In this document: one piece after another, positions 36,054-43,711 of the stretch
Layout: every line of letters begins with the position of its first letter
Numbering within the stretch: position 1 is the first letter of the stretch
NCBI GenBank assembly: GCA_015067935.1
Contig: SVLL01000006.1
Location: 1 to 50,855, forward strand
Direction of reading: 5' to 3'
Length of the DNA: 50,855 nt
Source of the DNA: Oscillospiraceae bacterium
GTDB lineage: Bacteria > Bacillota > Clostridia > Oscillospirales > Oscillospiraceae
Position numbers and translations under genes: made by a program
Notes under the pieces: model-generated
What the model was told of the DNA's origin: nothing
What the model saw: the letters and a program-made list of their open reading frames with translations, nothing else
Database searches by the model: none

Positions 36054-36851
36054 TTACAGTTTTACTGTTTGGCCGGCAGGAATTTCAATGATATTTTTCC
36101 CATCCTTTTCCACCCACACGGAAATAGCGGAAGGGTTATAGGCAACAGTTTCATCCGCACTGATTTCCAAGCTGTGCTGCGCCTGAACATACCGAACGAT
36201 CTGGGCATTGGTAGCGTACCAGATCTTATCCGTTTCCGCAAGACGCTTCAGCACGCCCTCAAAGGTCTGCCACTGTTCTTCCGTCCGGAATTCGATGCTA
36301 TGGCCCCAAATGTAGAACAGAGGCCATGTGACAAAGCTGTCGATCCGCTCCATATATTTCTCTGCCAATTCCGGTGCATCGTTGTGATGGCAGGTGGGAT
36401 GCCAGAGCATAAAATTGCGGGGCATCAAAAAATCCCGGGTGGATTTGGTGGTGCGGCCGTAATACATACCGCAATCGCGCAAGGTCTGTGCCACTGCATC
36501 ACTGCAGGAACCGGCAGGATAGGACATACCCTTCATCGGGTATCCGGCAATCTTTTCAAGAACAAAGCGATCGTCCATAATTTCCCGGATCACCGACTGC
36601 ACGGGCATCAATGTGGGATAGCAGTGGGAGTATGTATGGCAGGAAACCTCGTGGCCTTCATAAATCTTTCCCACTTCCTGCAGCTGTTCGTCGGAATATC
36701 CCCGGTAATTGATACCGTTTAAGTGGAATGTGCCTTTCATCCCGTACTTATTCAGTAAAGCCACCAGTCTGGCATCATTGTCACAGCCGTCATCATAGCT
36801 GAATGTGACACAGCGTTTCTTACCATTGGGAAACACGTTAAATTTTATCAT
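36054..36851 (-). CDS. Polysaccharide deacetylase (CE4/NodB-like)
   Basis: The start at 36851 has GGAGGAAAAA upstream; a longer frame to 36905 would run into the preceding gene. The 265-residue protein shows the NodB-type motifs: TFSYDDG with Asp20/Asp21, HEVSCHTYSH with metal ligands His72 and His76, SYPAG (110-114), and the late histidine in WGHS (His184). Such enzymes are metal-dependent and remove O- or N-acetyl groups from sugars. No signal peptide is seen, so it probably acts on imported oligosaccharides. Confidence 0.85.
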   Translation of the reverse strand: MIKFNVFPNGKKRCVTFSYDDGCDNDARLVALLNKYGMKGTFHLNGINYRGYSDEQLQEVGKIYEGHEVSCHTYSHCYPTLMPVQSVIREIMDDRFVLEKIAGYPMKGMSYPAGSCSDAVAQTLRDCGMYYGRTTKSTRDFLMPRNFMLWHPTCHHNDAPELAEKYMERIDSFVTWPLFYIWGHSIEFRTEEQWQTFEGVLKRLAETDKIWYATNAQIVRYVQAQHSLEISADETVAYNPSAISVWVEKDGKNIIEIPAGQTVKL

Positions 36852-36870
36852 TACATTTTTCCTCCAAATT

Positions 36871-37596
36871 TCATTCGTGTGAGAGCGCGAATTTTGCCAC
36901 TGCATCCGGTGTTTCTAGGCCGTGGGGATGGTGGTCGCACTCAGGCTTGATATGCACCTGACATTCGATTCCCGCTTCCATATAGGCCTTTTCCAGCAAT
37001 GCACCATTTTCATGGTAGGGAACAGTATTGTCCTTGCCGCCGGCGATCATCAGGACCGGGATGCGGTGCTTCACCAGCTCTGGCACTTTATCCAAGGGCA
37101 TCTGACGGTAGCCAATGAGTTGAGAAACACTCTCCAGCCCCAGCGCATTGAGAATCTCCTTGACCGCCTCTCCTCTCGCCAGAGGTTCACCGGTACCAAA
37201 GCCACATGGACAGCTGAGATAATTCAGCACGGGCGCATCCAGATACAGGCAGGAAACCAGCTCCGGGTACTTTGCCGCAAATTTAATGGCAAACAAACCG
37301 CCGCAGCTCATTCCCACGGGGATGGTACGCTCATTCAGACCGTACTGCGCAGCAACGAAACGCACAAACCGCGCCTTTCGGTCTAAATCCGGATCTGTGC
37401 CCCAGCGGTTGTCATTTTTGATAAAACAAAGGTGGAAGCCATTTTCCAAAAGGGCGATTTCCCCTGCAGGAAACGCATTCCAGTATTCCGTTTTCAGTGC
37501 CAGCCGACCATTGGAAATTGCAGGAAAAACCACATGTGCTTCCCTGCCCTCAAATTCAAATGTCCGGCATTTAAAGCCGTTCCAAACAGATTCCAT
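36871..37596 (-). CDS. Alpha/beta hydrolase, probable sugar esterase
   Basis: The 241-residue enzyme has the nucleophile elbow GMSCGG (Ser97), acid in GGKDNTVPY (Asp189) and histidine in the HHPHG segment (about 222-226). It resembles small esterases of the prolyl-oligopeptidase or acetyl-xylan-esterase type. It is the first gene of the ten-gene operon, so the promoter at 37687-37715 should drive it and all nine genes after it. Start preceded by GAGAGGGA. Confidence 0.8.
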   Translation of the reverse strand: MESVWNGFKCRTFEFEGREAHVVFPAISNGRLALKTEYWNAFPAGEIALLENGFHLCFIKNDNRWGTDPDLDRKARFVRFVAAQYGLNERTIPVGMSCGGLFAIKFAAKYPELVSCLYLDAPVLNYLSCPCGFGTGEPLARGEAVKEILNALGLESVSQLIGYRQMPLDKVPELVKHRIPVLMIAGGKDNTVPYHENGALLEKAYMEAGIECQVHIKPECDHHPHGLETPDAVAKFALSHE

Positions 37597-37641
37597 TTTG
37601 TTCCCTCTCTTGCTACTGTATTTTCCGTTAAGCGATAGACG

Positions 37642-37660
37642 GGCCGACCATATTTCGGCC
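37642..37660 (-). promoter_or_regulatory. Inverted repeat in the leader of the ten-gene operon
   Basis: GGCCGA and TCGGCC are separated by 7 bases between the operon promoter and the first ATG. It could be an mRNA hairpin or a regulator binding site. No family assigned. Confidence 0.4.
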
Positions 37661-37686
37661 GCAAAAGCGCCTTCGACGTCAGTTTA

Positions 37687-37715
37687 ATACTACCACAACA
37701 AGCTCTAGCCTTCAA
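37687..37715 (-). promoter_or_regulatory. Putative sigma-A promoter of the ten-gene enzyme operon
   Basis: TTGAAG (37710-37715) and TAGTAT (37687-37692) on the minus strand are 17 bases apart, 90 bases upstream of the first ATG at 37596. The 319-base gap 37597-37915 separates this operon from a divergent YesL-like gene and holds no other gene. Confidence 0.55.
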
Positions 37716-37858
37716 TTCTGTTTTCTTGCCAACTAGTTTGATTTTTTGCAGCGCCGCCTGATTTTTAGCTTCGAAATCACACCCGTCGCAACAACACTGC
37801 GCAATCTGCTATTTTTTCCTTTTTTGATGTTTTCTCTTCCTTTTTCCGGAAATTCGTG

Positions 37859-37864
37859 TATAAT
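37859..37864 (+). promoter_or_regulatory. Putative -10 of the plus-strand YesL-like gene
   Basis: TATAAT lies about 52 bases before the ATG at 37916. No clear -35 is present at the right distance, as is common for activated promoters. Confidence 0.5.
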
Positions 37865-37915
37865 GGTTGAAGTGGCTCTTTGCGATCCCTTTTTCAGATT
37901 CGAGGTTCATTGATT

Positions 37916-38569
37916 ATGTTCAATTTGTGGCGTCCGGACTCCCCCTTTATGCAGAAAATGACATTTGTCACCAATCTGCTGATTTTGAATATACTCTGGG
38001 TGCTGTGCAGCCTTCCGGTTATCACCATCGGAGCCTCCACAACAGCAATGTACAGTGTTGCTTTTGCCTACCGCCGGAAAGAAACCGATTCCGTCATTAA
38101 ACCCTTTTTTATCGCTTTTAGAAAAGCCTTCGCAAAAAGTACCATTTGTTGGGTGATCCTTTTGCTGTTGGGCATTGCCCTTGGCTATGACATCATTTTG
38201 CTGATCTATGGTGCGGAGATGGAGCTTTTCCTATGTATTCCGGTGATCCTTGTCGGTCTGCTTGTGCTCATTGAAGGGGCGTATCTGTTTCCCCAGCTTG
38301 CCTTGTTTGATAACAAGATCATCACGATGGTAAAAAACAGTTTTCTGCTGTTTCTGCTGTTTCCCATTCAGTCCATAGCCATTATGATTTTAACGCTTTT
38401 TCCTTGGCTTTTGTTGCTGTTTATCCCGCAGCTTTTCTGGTACACCCTTCTTCTCTGGACCTTGATTGGTATTGCAGTATGCGCCTATATCAACTGTTTT
38501 CTTCTGCTGAAGATTTTTGAAAGATATATGCCAAAACCCCCAATAGACACCCCGCAGGGCGAAGCATAA
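37916..38569 (+). CDS. YesL-like DUF624 membrane protein (second copy)
   Basis: I prefer the ATG at 37916, which has GAGG upstream and gives a 217-residue product, over a TTG at 37880. It has about five hydrophobic segments and the DUF624 pattern: LWVLCSLPVITIGASTTAMYS near the first helices and FFIAFRKAFAKS after them. It is a single gene divergent from the enzyme operon and ends in its own terminator. Its relative at 17227-17871 lies with the ABC transporter. Role in sugar uptake or signalling is inferred only from context. Confidence 0.8.
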   Translation: MFNLWRPDSPFMQKMTFVTNLLILNILWVLCSLPVITIGASTTAMYSVAFAYRRKETDSVIKPFFIAFRKAFAKSTICWVILLLLGIALGYDIILLIYGAEMELFLCIPVILVGLLVLIEGAYLFPQLALFDNKIITMVKNSFLLFLLFPIQSIAIMILTLFPWLLLLFIPQLFWYTLLLWTLIGIAVCAYINCFLLLKIFERYMPKPPIDTPQGEA

Positions 38570-38586
38570 TTCGTCCTGCGGTTTTT
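38552..38586 (+). terminator. Terminator overlapping the end of the plus-strand YesL-like gene
   Basis: A 12-bp stem (one G-T pair) with a 6-base loop spans the stop codon and is followed by TTTTT at 38582-38586. Confidence 0.85.
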
Positions 38587-38727
38587 CTAATTCTTATCTC
38601 TTGCTTTGATCGCCGCGTGTTCCCGACAATACTGTCCGGAGGCACAGACTGTTTCTTTTCCGAAGCTCAGACCGAAAATACTCACATAGTTAAAACCGCA
38701 TACACCCATAAATAGTATGCCGGTCAT
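38587..38727 (-). CDS. Possible 46-residue small protein or gene remnant
   Basis: In the 477-base gap 38570-39046 a minus-strand frame starts at the ATG at 38727. AGAGGA abuts the ATG, which is closer than normal. The 46-residue product has a hydrophobic N-terminal half and a polar tail with two cysteines (VCASGQYCREH). The frame is also open upstream to a TAG, without a good start, so it could be the remnant of a longer gene. A TATAAT at 38837-38842 on the minus strand could serve as a -10. The remainder of the gap is A/T-rich with no other gene seen. Confidence 0.3.
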   Translation of the reverse strand: MTGILFMGVCGFNYVSIFGLSFGKETVCASGQYCREHAAIKARDKN

Positions 38728-38978
38728 TCCTCTGAACAGATGTGCAGATACAATACACTTATGACCCTTATGCTATATTTCGCTTCGCAATCTTTTTTAG
38801 CGTTTAGCAGTCGCGCGCAAGCTTTGGTACCCGATTATTATACTTTATAATATACTCTCCGGCACCCGGTCCTTCCACTCTATTTTTTTGCAGCCGATTT
38901 CCATTTCTTGCACGGATCGCAAGGATTTTCAGGCTCTGCAAAATAGCAAACCTAAGAAAACATACTGTCCTGTTAATA

Positions 38979-39008
38979 ATGCGCCCGGCTCGCAAGAGCC
39001 GGGCGCAT
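38979..39008 (-). terminator. Terminator after the amidohydrolase gene
   Basis: A 13-bp perfect G/C-rich stem with a 4-base loop lies about 40 bases after the stop at 39047. On the minus strand it is followed by TTATTAA. Confidence 0.75.
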
Positions 39009-39046
39009 CAGCGTGCCAACGATTATTTCGCTATCTTTCCAAAAGG

Positions 39047-39826
39047 TCACAGCCTCAGCAATTTTTTGGCATTGCCTGACAAAATTTGTTCTTTTTCGCT
39101 TTCCGAAAGCAAACTGTCACCAACCACACCACCAATGTACATTGCCGGATTGCACACAGGATAATCCGTTCCGAAAAGGAATCGGTCTGCTCCCCGGGTA
39201 TCTATACCGTGGCGAAGCATCCGGTGCCGGAACAATCCTGTGCCGGAAAGGTCCAAATAATAGTTTTTGCTCATTTCCATTCTGTCCAGATGCCGTTGGT
39301 AATACTTCAGCGTATTGGGATGTGCCGCCACCAATGTCAAATCCGGATGCTTTTGCACCATTGCATCCATTTGATCATCGTCCAGTGAGTGGAAATTGAC
39401 CACCATATCATATTGCTGCGCCGTATCCAGAATCTCGTCAAATGCAGCGCAGGAATAATCCGACCACCCGTAGGTCACGGGCACCAGTTCCCCTATCAAA
39501 CGAAGTCCGTGACCGGCCATTCTTTCAATTTCCCGGCAGGACTCCTCCACATAGTCCGGATGGATATGGAAACCGGGGATGTAAAAATCTCCCAATGTGT
39601 CCCGGATTTCCAACGCCCGATCATTATCACGACGGACTCGTTCCCACAGTTTCTCCCCTTTTGCGCCGATAACCGAGCCACAAATCCGGGATATTCCCAT
39701 ATCCTGCAGATATCGTACAGAATCAAGAAGTGTCATCCCACTCCCTGCCTTGTAGATGCAGATATTCTCCGATTCATCCATATAGGGATGGGTGTGAAAA
39801 TCAATAATCTCGTAACGCATATTCAT
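39047..39826 (-). CDS. Amidohydrolase-family (amidohydrolase 2-like) metal hydrolase
   Basis: The product (259 residues, or 257 from the second ATG at 39820) is a TIM-barrel metal hydrolase. It has HTH near the N-terminus (HTHP, about 11-14), histidines in FHIHP, FHSLDDD and AAHPN, and GTDYP with the catalytic Asp near residue 222. The family includes lactonases and decarboxylases, among them L-fucono- and L-rhamnono-lactonases. Paired with a mutarotase gene (TAA directly followed by ATG), it may act on a 6-deoxy-sugar lactone. This is inference, since no dehydrogenase is present in the window. Confidence 0.75.
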   Translation of the reverse strand: MNMRYEIIDFHTHPYMDESENICIYKAGSGMTLLDSVRYLQDMGISRICGSVIGAKGEKLWERVRRDNDRALEIRDTLGDFYIPGFHIHPDYVEESCREIERMAGHGLRLIGELVPVTYGWSDYSCAAFDEILDTAQQYDMVVNFHSLDDDQMDAMVQKHPDLTLVAAHPNTLKYYQRHLDRMEMSKNYYLDLSGTGLFRHRMLRHGIDTRGADRFLFGTDYPVCNPAMYIGGVVGDSLLSESEKEQILSGNAKKLLRL

Positions 39827-40156
39827 TTACCCAAAATAAAAAATTTGCTTCATATCCGCATAAAACTCGCTGTCCGGACGGATGCTGTACTTAACGAAGC
39901 AAGGCTTTGTGTGTTTCCACCACTCTTGCGTGATGGGATCGGCCTCCATTTTTTTCATATCCGCCTCGTAATCCTCCCCCACATACTCAAAGTAAGCGAA
40001 CACCAGATCCTCATGGCGGAAAATGGAATAATTCTGAAGATTGCAATCCCGGATGGTCTGCAACACTTCCGGCCAAGGATTGCCGTGGAGTGCCTCATAT
40101 TCCTGAATCTTTTCAGGCTTCAAACGGCCAAGCTGACCAAAAATAACCTTTTTCAT
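39827..40156 (-). CDS. rhaM: L-rhamnose mutarotase family protein (RhaM-like)
   Basis: The 109-residue protein matches the RhaM/DUF718 family in length and sequence. It has LKPEKIQEYEALHGNPWPEV with His24, NYSIF with Tyr43, FAYFEYVG (53-60) and PITQEWWKHT. These enzymes interconvert the alpha and beta forms of L-rhamnose or related 6-deoxy sugars. It starts after AAAAGGAGA and has its own promoter. It points to a rhamnose- or fucose-containing glycan. The gene name rests on the family; L-fucose-type mutarotase activity is also possible. Confidence 0.85.
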   Translation of the reverse strand: MKKVIFGQLGRLKPEKIQEYEALHGNPWPEVLQTIRDCNLQNYSIFRHEDLVFAYFEYVGEDYEADMKKMEADPITQEWWKHTKPCFVKYSIRPDSEFYADMKQIFYFG

Positions 40157-40196
40157 AGTGTGTCTCCTTTTCCGTAAGGTATATCCCTCCTCTTTA

Positions 40197-40225
40197 AGAA
40201 TAAATCTCCTATTTTTCTATGTAAA
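40197..40225 (-). promoter_or_regulatory. Putative promoter of the mutarotase/amidohydrolase operon
   Basis: TTTACA (40220-40225) and TATTCT (40197-40202) on the minus strand are 17 bases apart. Confidence 0.5.
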
Positions 40226-40243
40226 TAACAAAAATTATTGTTA
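40226..40243. promoter_or_regulatory. Inverted repeat between divergent promoters
   Basis: TAACAA and TTGTTA, 6 bases apart, lie directly upstream of the mutarotase -35 and about 35 bases from the response-regulator -35. It may be a regulator site, possibly of the adjacent YesN-like protein. Short and A/T-rich, so chance is possible. Confidence 0.35.
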
Positions 40244-40277
40244 ATATTGAAAATTCTTGATTTTCTTTTTTGTCCTC

Positions 40278-40306
40278 TTGCGCAAAAAATCGACAAAAGT
40301 TATAAT
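40278..40306 (+). promoter_or_regulatory. Putative sigma-A promoter of the response regulator gene
   Basis: TTGCGC (40278-40283) and a perfect TATAAT (40301-40306) are separated by 17 bases. The expected transcript starts about 25 bases before the ATG at 40338. Confidence 0.65.
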
Positions 40307-40337
40307 AAAATCGTAGTTTTAGGAAAAGGGGTCAGGT

Positions 40338-41849
40338 ATGTATAACATTCTTCTTGTTGACGATGAAGTTGAGATCATCAACACCTTGCAAAACAATGTG
40401 GATTGGGCCTCCTACGGTGTAGAAAACATATTCACCGCCCACGACGGACTGGAGGCTTTGGAGGTTTTATCGGCCAATTCCGTAAACCTGATGATTTCAG
40501 ACATAAAAATGCCGAATTTGGATGGCATTTCTTTGCTTCATGAGGTTCGCACCCGCTATCCTCAGGTGCGGTGTATCATTCTCTCCTCCTTTCGTGAGTT
40601 TTCCTTTGCGCAGGAAGCTATCAAACTCGGCGTAGAAAACTACCTGCTTAAGCCGCTCAACCACGAGGAGCTGGATCAATCCATCCGCAAGTGTATGAAT
40701 AATCTGTCCATGCACAAGCATGTGATGCAATCGCTGTTTATGGACAATGTGCTGTACCGCTGGATCACCGGTGACATTTCCAAGGAGGATCTGGCAGAAC
40801 GCTCTAAGCACATTCAAGTCAACATCTATTTCCGTAACTACTGTGTGGTCTTGGTAAAAACCGCAAGTCAGAATGTGGCCGAGGACCTGCTCTCCGCTTT
40901 TCTGCGGCAGTTGCAATCCAAATATGATGCTTATCATTTTATTGACTACACCAGCCAGCATGTGCTGATTCTGGGCGGTCACACTGTCGATCAGCAGGTC
41001 ATTCATGAAGCTCTGCAGAATGCTATTGATCAAACAAGCCGCGAGGAAAAGCTGACCGCTGCTATCGGCTCTGTAGTGGTGGGCAGCGACCAGGTTGTGC
41101 TCAGCTATCACAGTGCGATGGATTGTATGTTTCTGTCCACCGCTTCCGCCGGGCAGCATATCCACATTGCAGAGGACCCCTCCCATGTGGACATCACCGA
41201 CTATCAACTCAATCAGATTGTCAACCACCTGAAGGACTCCATGGATTCCGACGAACCCATTGACCCTACGCCCCTTTTCCGGGAGATTCTTGCGCCCACA
41301 AAGGATTTTTCTTTGTCATCTCTGAATTCCTATATGAATATGCTCTCTGCCCGGCTGCTGCGCCTGCTTGTAACGCTGGGGTTGGTAGATCCCAATGCGG
41401 AGCAGAGCATTATGCTCAGTACCCACCATTTTGAGGCGACCCCCACCGAGGAAATTCTGTTTGATTGCTTTGATGACATTCTGACGATGAATCTGATGAT
41501 GATGAAGAAGCATCTGTGTCGGCTCAGCCCCATCTGCACCCTTGCGATGCAGTATATTGCTAACAATTTCATGGAATATGTTTCCATAAAGGATTTTTGC
41601 AGCCAGCACAATGTCAATGCATCCTATTTTGGTTTCCTTTTCAAGAAAGAAACCGGTGTGTATTTCAATGACTATCTTAATCAAATTCGCATCAATCACG
41701 CTATGACGCTGCTGAAAAACACCAACCATAAGATCTCCCAGATTTCTAAGATGTCCGGCTTCAGCAACACCAGCTACTTTATCCAGTGCTTTAAAAAGCG
41801 GACCGGTATGTCCCCATCCAACTTCAAGCAAATCATCTCCGAAGAATAA
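40338..41849 (+). CDS. YesN-like response regulator with AraC-type DNA-binding domain
   Basis: The 503-residue regulator has an N-terminal receiver domain (1-120) with acidic Asp8/Asp9, phospho-acceptor Asp55 in SDIKMP, and Lys105 in LLKPL. A central linker of about 270 residues follows, then a C-terminal AraC-type double helix-turn-helix (about 400-500) with the typical SQISKMSGFSNTSYF...KKRTGMSPSNF end. The partner kinase is encoded convergently at 41884-43650. Related pairs control polysaccharide-use genes in Firmicutes; the direct targets here are unknown. Start preceded by AGGAAAAGGGG. Confidence 0.92.
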   Translation: MYNILLVDDEVEIINTLQNNVDWASYGVENIFTAHDGLEALEVLSANSVNLMISDIKMPNLDGISLLHEVRTRYPQVRCIILSSFREFSFAQEAIKLGVENYLLKPLNHEELDQSIRKCMNNLSMHKHVMQSLFMDNVLYRWITGDISKEDLAERSKHIQVNIYFRNYCVVLVKTASQNVAEDLLSAFLRQLQSKYDAYHFIDYTSQHVLILGGHTVDQQVIHEALQNAIDQTSREEKLTAAIGSVVVGSDQVVLSYHSAMDCMFLSTASAGQHIHIAEDPSHVDITDYQLNQIVNHLKDSMDSDEPIDPTPLFREILAPTKDFSLSSLNSYMNMLSARLLRLLVTLGLVDPNAEQSIMLSTHHFEATPTEEILFDCFDDILTMNLMMMKKHLCRLSPICTLAMQYIANNFMEYVSIKDFCSQHNVNASYFGFLFKKETGVYFNDYLNQIRINHAMTLLKNTNHKISQISKMSGFSNTSYFIQCFKKRTGMSPSNFKQIISEE

Positions 41850-41882
41850 AAAAAGGAAGAAGCCAGCGGCTTCTTCCTTTTT
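41850..41882. terminator. Bidirectional terminator between response regulator and kinase genes
   Basis: A perfect 15-bp stem with a 3-base loop sits exactly between the two convergent stops. It is A-rich on one arm and T-rich on the other, so it works for both strands. Confidence 0.85.
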
Positions 41883-41883
41883 A

Positions 41884-43650
41884 TTATCCGTTATTGAGTC
41901 TTTGCATGTGCTCTTCGCAGGTCAGTTTGCGAATCTTCAGCTCCACTGTCACGCCGCCTTCGGGATTATTGCGCAGAGCAAGACCGCAATCCGGTCCGTA
42001 GAACAGCTTTGTGCGCCGCTGCACATTCCGTAAGCCATAGCTCCCGGTGCTTTCTCCAGGCTGTTTCAAGGATTCCAGCAGACGCTCCAGTTTCTCCTCC
42101 GGAATCGTCAAACCATCATTTTGCAGATAGAACCAGATGTAATCCTCATCATACACCTTACCGCGAATCCGCAAAGTGTGCTTATATTTGCTCTCATCGA
42201 TGCCGTGGACGAAGAAATTCTCCAGCAGCGGCTGCAAAAGATTGCGGATAATGCCGTACTGCATTACTTCCGACTCCACATCGTAGATAACATCGATCTG
42301 GTCCTCATAGCGGTATTCCATCAAAGACAGGTAAGAATTGCAATAGTCAATTTCGTCCCGAATCGACACAAAACTGTCTGCACTGAGCAGTGTTCGGAAC
42401 AACTGAGCCATTTTGGTGATGACCTCGGAGGTTTCGATGTCGCCGTTTTCGTACACTTTGCCCCGGATCACCTCCAGCGTGTTGTAGAGGAAATGGGGAT
42501 CGAACTTTGCCTGCAGCTCTGAAAGCTCCGCTTCCCTCTGGCGCAAACGCAGCTCGTAGGTTTTGTTGATGTTTTCCTGCAGCTGGGCAGTCATCTCATT
42601 GATGGACCGCCCGATGTCCTCGAATTCATCCTTCGGTGTTTCGGAGACGGGAATCCGGTATTCGAGGTTGCTGTCACCAATTGTGTGCAAGCCCACCTGA
42701 ATAGCACGGATTTTTCTCAGAATACTGCGTCCCGTCCAGCGATAAACCACCAGCGAACACAGCCAGAACAACACAACAACCGCCAAAATATAGGGCGAAT
42801 AGGTGTGACTTGCCAGCTGCTCCTGCAGCTGGGGAATCGTACAGAAAACGCGGTAACTGCTGCCGGTGCTGTCCAACCGGTGAATCCGCGAACGCACACC
42901 GTCTATCCTTACCGTTTCTTCATCACTATTGGCAAGGGCCATCACGGTTTCATCATAGACGCCGGAAGAATCGAACACGATGCCGTGGTCATTGACCACA
43001 TAAAATCGCACATCCTCCAATCCCGTCGTATTCTCAAAGGCGGAATAGGCCGTATCCGTCACATAGCCAAAAAGGATCATTCCCTCCTCTGTTTTGATGG
43101 AGGCATTGCCGCACAGGGCAAATGTGCGGACCATTTGTCCCTTGTAGGGAAGCTCTTTGCTGCCGTAAACCTCCATAAAGGCTGCCTTATTCTCCATATC
43201 CTCGACAAACGGAAAATCCTCAGGCATCACCATCAGGTTTCCGTCGCTGAATTGCATATAGTTTGTATCCCGTTTGCCGGTATACAAGCCTATCCAGCTG
43301 ACACCGTGGTTATAGGACATCAGTTCCCGCAAGGCTTCTGTCAGCTCAACTTTTTGTGTTTGTGTCAAATCTCTCCAAGTATCTGACTGAAAATAATCCT
43401 TGAACGCATCGTAGGTCTTACTGTTGGCTTCCACAATGGGAACATAGAATCGCCAGAAATCCTCAGTGCTGTTCTCATAGGCAAAGCTCAGTTCGTTCAT
43501 TGCCTGCGTCAGCTCAAGGTCCAATGCTGCGGATTCCTTATCGTAAGCCATATAAGAGGCCAGCAAACCAAAAAACACCAAGAAAATGCCATAGACCCAT
43601 GTGATTTTACGAATCAACGCATTGGCATACCCTTTTGTATTGGATTTCAT
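41884..43650 (-). CDS. YesM-like sensor histidine kinase
   Basis: I place the start at 43650 with AGAGGTGAG upstream. The longer frame to 43683 would begin inside the -10 element. The 588-residue protein has an N-terminal membrane helix (about 14-34), an extracytoplasmic sensor (about 35-275), a second helix (about 280-300), a HAMP-like stretch, and a C-terminal kinase of the His_kinase/HATPase_c type. It has FDPHFLYNTLE (phospho-His) and LLQPLLENFFVHG. It presumably senses an extracellular sugar and phosphorylates the regulator at 40338-41849. Confidence 0.9.
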   Translation of the reverse strand: MKSNTKGYANALIRKITWVYGIFLVFFGLLASYMAYDKESAALDLELTQAMNELSFAYENSTEDFWRFYVPIVEANSKTYDAFKDYFQSDTWRDLTQTQKVELTEALRELMSYNHGVSWIGLYTGKRDTNYMQFSDGNLMVMPEDFPFVEDMENKAAFMEVYGSKELPYKGQMVRTFALCGNASIKTEEGMILFGYVTDTAYSAFENTTGLEDVRFYVVNDHGIVFDSSGVYDETVMALANSDEETVRIDGVRSRIHRLDSTGSSYRVFCTIPQLQEQLASHTYSPYILAVVVLFWLCSLVVYRWTGRSILRKIRAIQVGLHTIGDSNLEYRIPVSETPKDEFEDIGRSINEMTAQLQENINKTYELRLRQREAELSELQAKFDPHFLYNTLEVIRGKVYENGDIETSEVITKMAQLFRTLLSADSFVSIRDEIDYCNSYLSLMEYRYEDQIDVIYDVESEVMQYGIIRNLLQPLLENFFVHGIDESKYKHTLRIRGKVYDEDYIWFYLQNDGLTIPEEKLERLLESLKQPGESTGSYGLRNVQRRTKLFYGPDCGLALRNNPEGGVTVELKIRKLTCEEHMQRLNNG

Positions 43651-43681
43651 GGTGCTCACCTCTTGTTTTCTCATTTTCGTC

Positions 43682-43709
43682 ATTATATCACAACTTCCGA
43701 AAAAAGCAA
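43682..43709 (-). promoter_or_regulatory. Putative promoter of the sensor kinase gene
   Basis: TTGCTT (43704-43709) and TATAAT (43682-43687) on the minus strand are 16 bases apart, close to the kinase ATG and just past the phosphoesterase stop. Confidence 0.6.
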
Positions 43710-43711
43710 AA

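Noticed and set aside
37880..37915. TTG start for the plus-strand YesL-like gene
   Set aside because: No ribosome site upstream; the ATG at 37916 has GAGG and fits the family N-terminus.
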